Position numbers and translations under genes: made by a program. The notes beneath the pieces were generated by a model that worked only from the letters and a program-made list of their open reading frames with translations, was not told the DNA's origin and did no database searches. This document shows, piece after piece, positions 24,530-25,363 of a stretch of DNA of 25,363 nucleotides; position 1 is the first letter of the stretch, and each line of letters begins with the position of its first letter. Source of the DNA: UMGS1781 sp045628105 (lineage in GTDB: Bacteria; Bacillota; Clostridia; TANB77; CAG-508); assembly GCA_045628105.1 (NCBI GenBank), contig JAZQOX010000046.1:1-25363 (forward strand), written 5' to 3'.

Positions 24530-24982
24530 TTATTTACTCTCCACCTCTGAATTTTCAGTTTTTACAGTTTCTTCATTTTTTTCTTCTTTTCCATCTTCTT
24601 TATTTTCTTCATTTTTTTCTTCAGATTTCTCTTCTTCTATTTTTTCTGTATTTGTTTTTTCTTTTTCAATCTCTTTTTTCATCTCATATTTTATGTTAGC
24701 TATAGGAATATTGGCATATAATGAAGGGGCCCCTGAAGTCCCATCTTCGTTTACCTCGTTTGTAAGTCTTACGTCTATTTCTCCTTCTTCAACTTCAATA
24801 TACTTTTTTATAACTTCAATAATTTCTTGCTTCATTAATTCCAAAAAATCAGCCGAAACATTTGCTCTATCTTGCATTAAAACCAGGTGTAATCTTTCTT
24901 TTGCTTTATTCTTACTTCCACTTGTCTCTTTACCCTGATTTTTTCCAAATTTTTTAAAAAAGTTTATTATATTTTCAAACAT
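24530..24982 (-). CDS. minE: Cell division topological factor MinE, with acidic C-terminal extension
   Basis: MinE displaces MinD from the membrane and so positions the division site. The first residues (MFENIINFFKKFG) form the amphipathic membrane helix; AKERLHLVLMQDRANVSADFLELMKQEIIEVIKKYIEV is the MinD-binding and dimer region, and a beta strand ends near residue 100 (YANIPIANI). Normal MinE proteins are 80-100 residues; this one is 150. The extra 50 residues are almost all Glu, Lys, Asn and Thr (EEKSEEKNEENKEDG-like) and probably disordered. It lies between minD and rodA and follows GGAGG. Confidence 0.92.
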   Translation of the reverse strand: MFENIINFFKKFGKNQGKETSGSKNKAKERLHLVLMQDRANVSADFLELMKQEIIEVIKKYIEVEEGEIDVRLTNEVNEDGTSGAPSLYANIPIANIKYEMKKEIEKEKTNTEKIEEEKSEEKNEENKEDGKEEKNEETVKTENSEVESK

Positions 24983-25009
24983 GTATATTCCTCCAAATTC
25001 AAAATGTTT

Positions 25010-25363
25010 TTAATTTTTCTTTAGCATATTTTTTAACTTTGCAAATAAACCTTTTTCTCTTCCAGGGATTGTTACATCTATATTATCACCCAGAATTCTT
25101 CTAGCAGTTTCTATATATGCCTTACCTGATGGGGCTTTTTTATTTTTTATAACTGGTTCTCCTTTATTTGTTTGAGTTATAATATATTCATCATCAGGAA
25201 CAACGCCAATTAAATCTATTGATAATAAATCAATAATATCATCAACATCCATCATTTCTCCTCTTTTTACCATTGATGGTCTTAATCTATTAACAATTAA
25301 TTGAGGATTTTTTATTTGTGTAGATTCTAATAACCCTATAATTCTATCTGCATCACGAATAGC
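25010..25363 (-). CDS. minD: Septum site-determining ATPase MinD, C-terminal part
   Basis: The frame is open to the right edge, so only the last 117 residues are present. They include AIRDADRIIGLLES, IVNRLRPSMVKRGEMMDVDDIIDLL and LIGVVPDDEYIITQTNKGEP, standard in MinD, and end with the amphipathic membrane-targeting helix GLFAKLKNMLKK. MinD binds ATP and membrane and partners with MinC and MinE. The ATP-binding N-terminus is outside the window. minE follows after 27 bases. Confidence 0.96.
   Translation of the reverse strand, partial: AIRDADRIIGLLESTQIKNPQLIVNRLRPSMVKRGEMMDVDDIIDLLSIDLIGVVPDDEYIITQTNKGEPVIKNKKAPSGKAYIETARRILGDNIDVTIPGREKGLFAKLKNMLKKN

Overview
The window is about 25 kb of AT-rich, gene-dense chromosome from a low-GC Firmicute, most likely an anaerobic and possibly uncultured gut member of class Clostridia. 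The evidence is strong AAGGAGG ribosome binding sites, Arg written almost always as AGA, a str ribosomal operon, a minD-minE-rodA shape locus, a dockerin-bearing cell-wall hydrolase, and a pilin-like protein of the GITLVALIITI type. I recognise 24 protein genes, all on the minus strand except one, and no RNA genes, CRISPR arrays or intact insertion sequences.

Layout by coordinate (transcription runs right to left except yfcE). 1-5141: GT2 glycosyltransferase, pth, rng, rimO and a GT4 glycosyltransferase cut by the window edge. 5211-6751: an aldo/keto reductase and an RpiB-fold protein with altered active-site residues. 6773-9735: plsX, acpP and a COG2509 FAD-dependent dehydrogenase, with compact overlapping terminator, promoter and ribosome-binding signals. 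9863-10564: an orphan pilin-like secreted protein. 10682-15384: the str operon rpsL-rpsG-fusA-tuf. 15433-16013: the only plus-strand gene, a YfcE-type phosphoesterase. 16033-19439: a dockerin-carrying glucosaminidase and a membrane-anchored cadherin-like surface protein. 19495-22402: lepA and rlmB, bordered by two palindromic elements. 22410-25363: minD (cut), minE, rodA and dusB.

The most striking observation is that lepA (EF4) and rodA are each split by one extra base, and the two sites are nearly identical: GCA GGA NNN GTT CGG A in the zero frame. Skipping the C gives GTT GGA (Val-Gly) and restores a full-length conserved protein in both cases. In the other genes, about 7,700 codons in all, I found no other in-frame CGG codon; the only two lie at these break points. 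The geometry (Shine-Dalgarno-like AGGA, three bases, P-site codon, stalled A-site codon, +1 shift) copies the known prfB autoregulatory frameshift, with a sense codon in place of UGA. This suggests a lineage in which CGG is poorly decoded or unassigned and is tolerated or used as a +1 frameshift signal. A systematic sequencing artefact is the main alternative.

Other points of interest are a 131-bp imperfect palindrome upstream of lepA, a palindrome that supplies the stop codon of rlmB, a GC-rich REP-like palindrome between fusA and tuf, an acpP terminator whose stem hides the next gene's ribosome binding site while its loop carries that gene's promoter, and the substituted catalytic residues of the RpiB-like protein.
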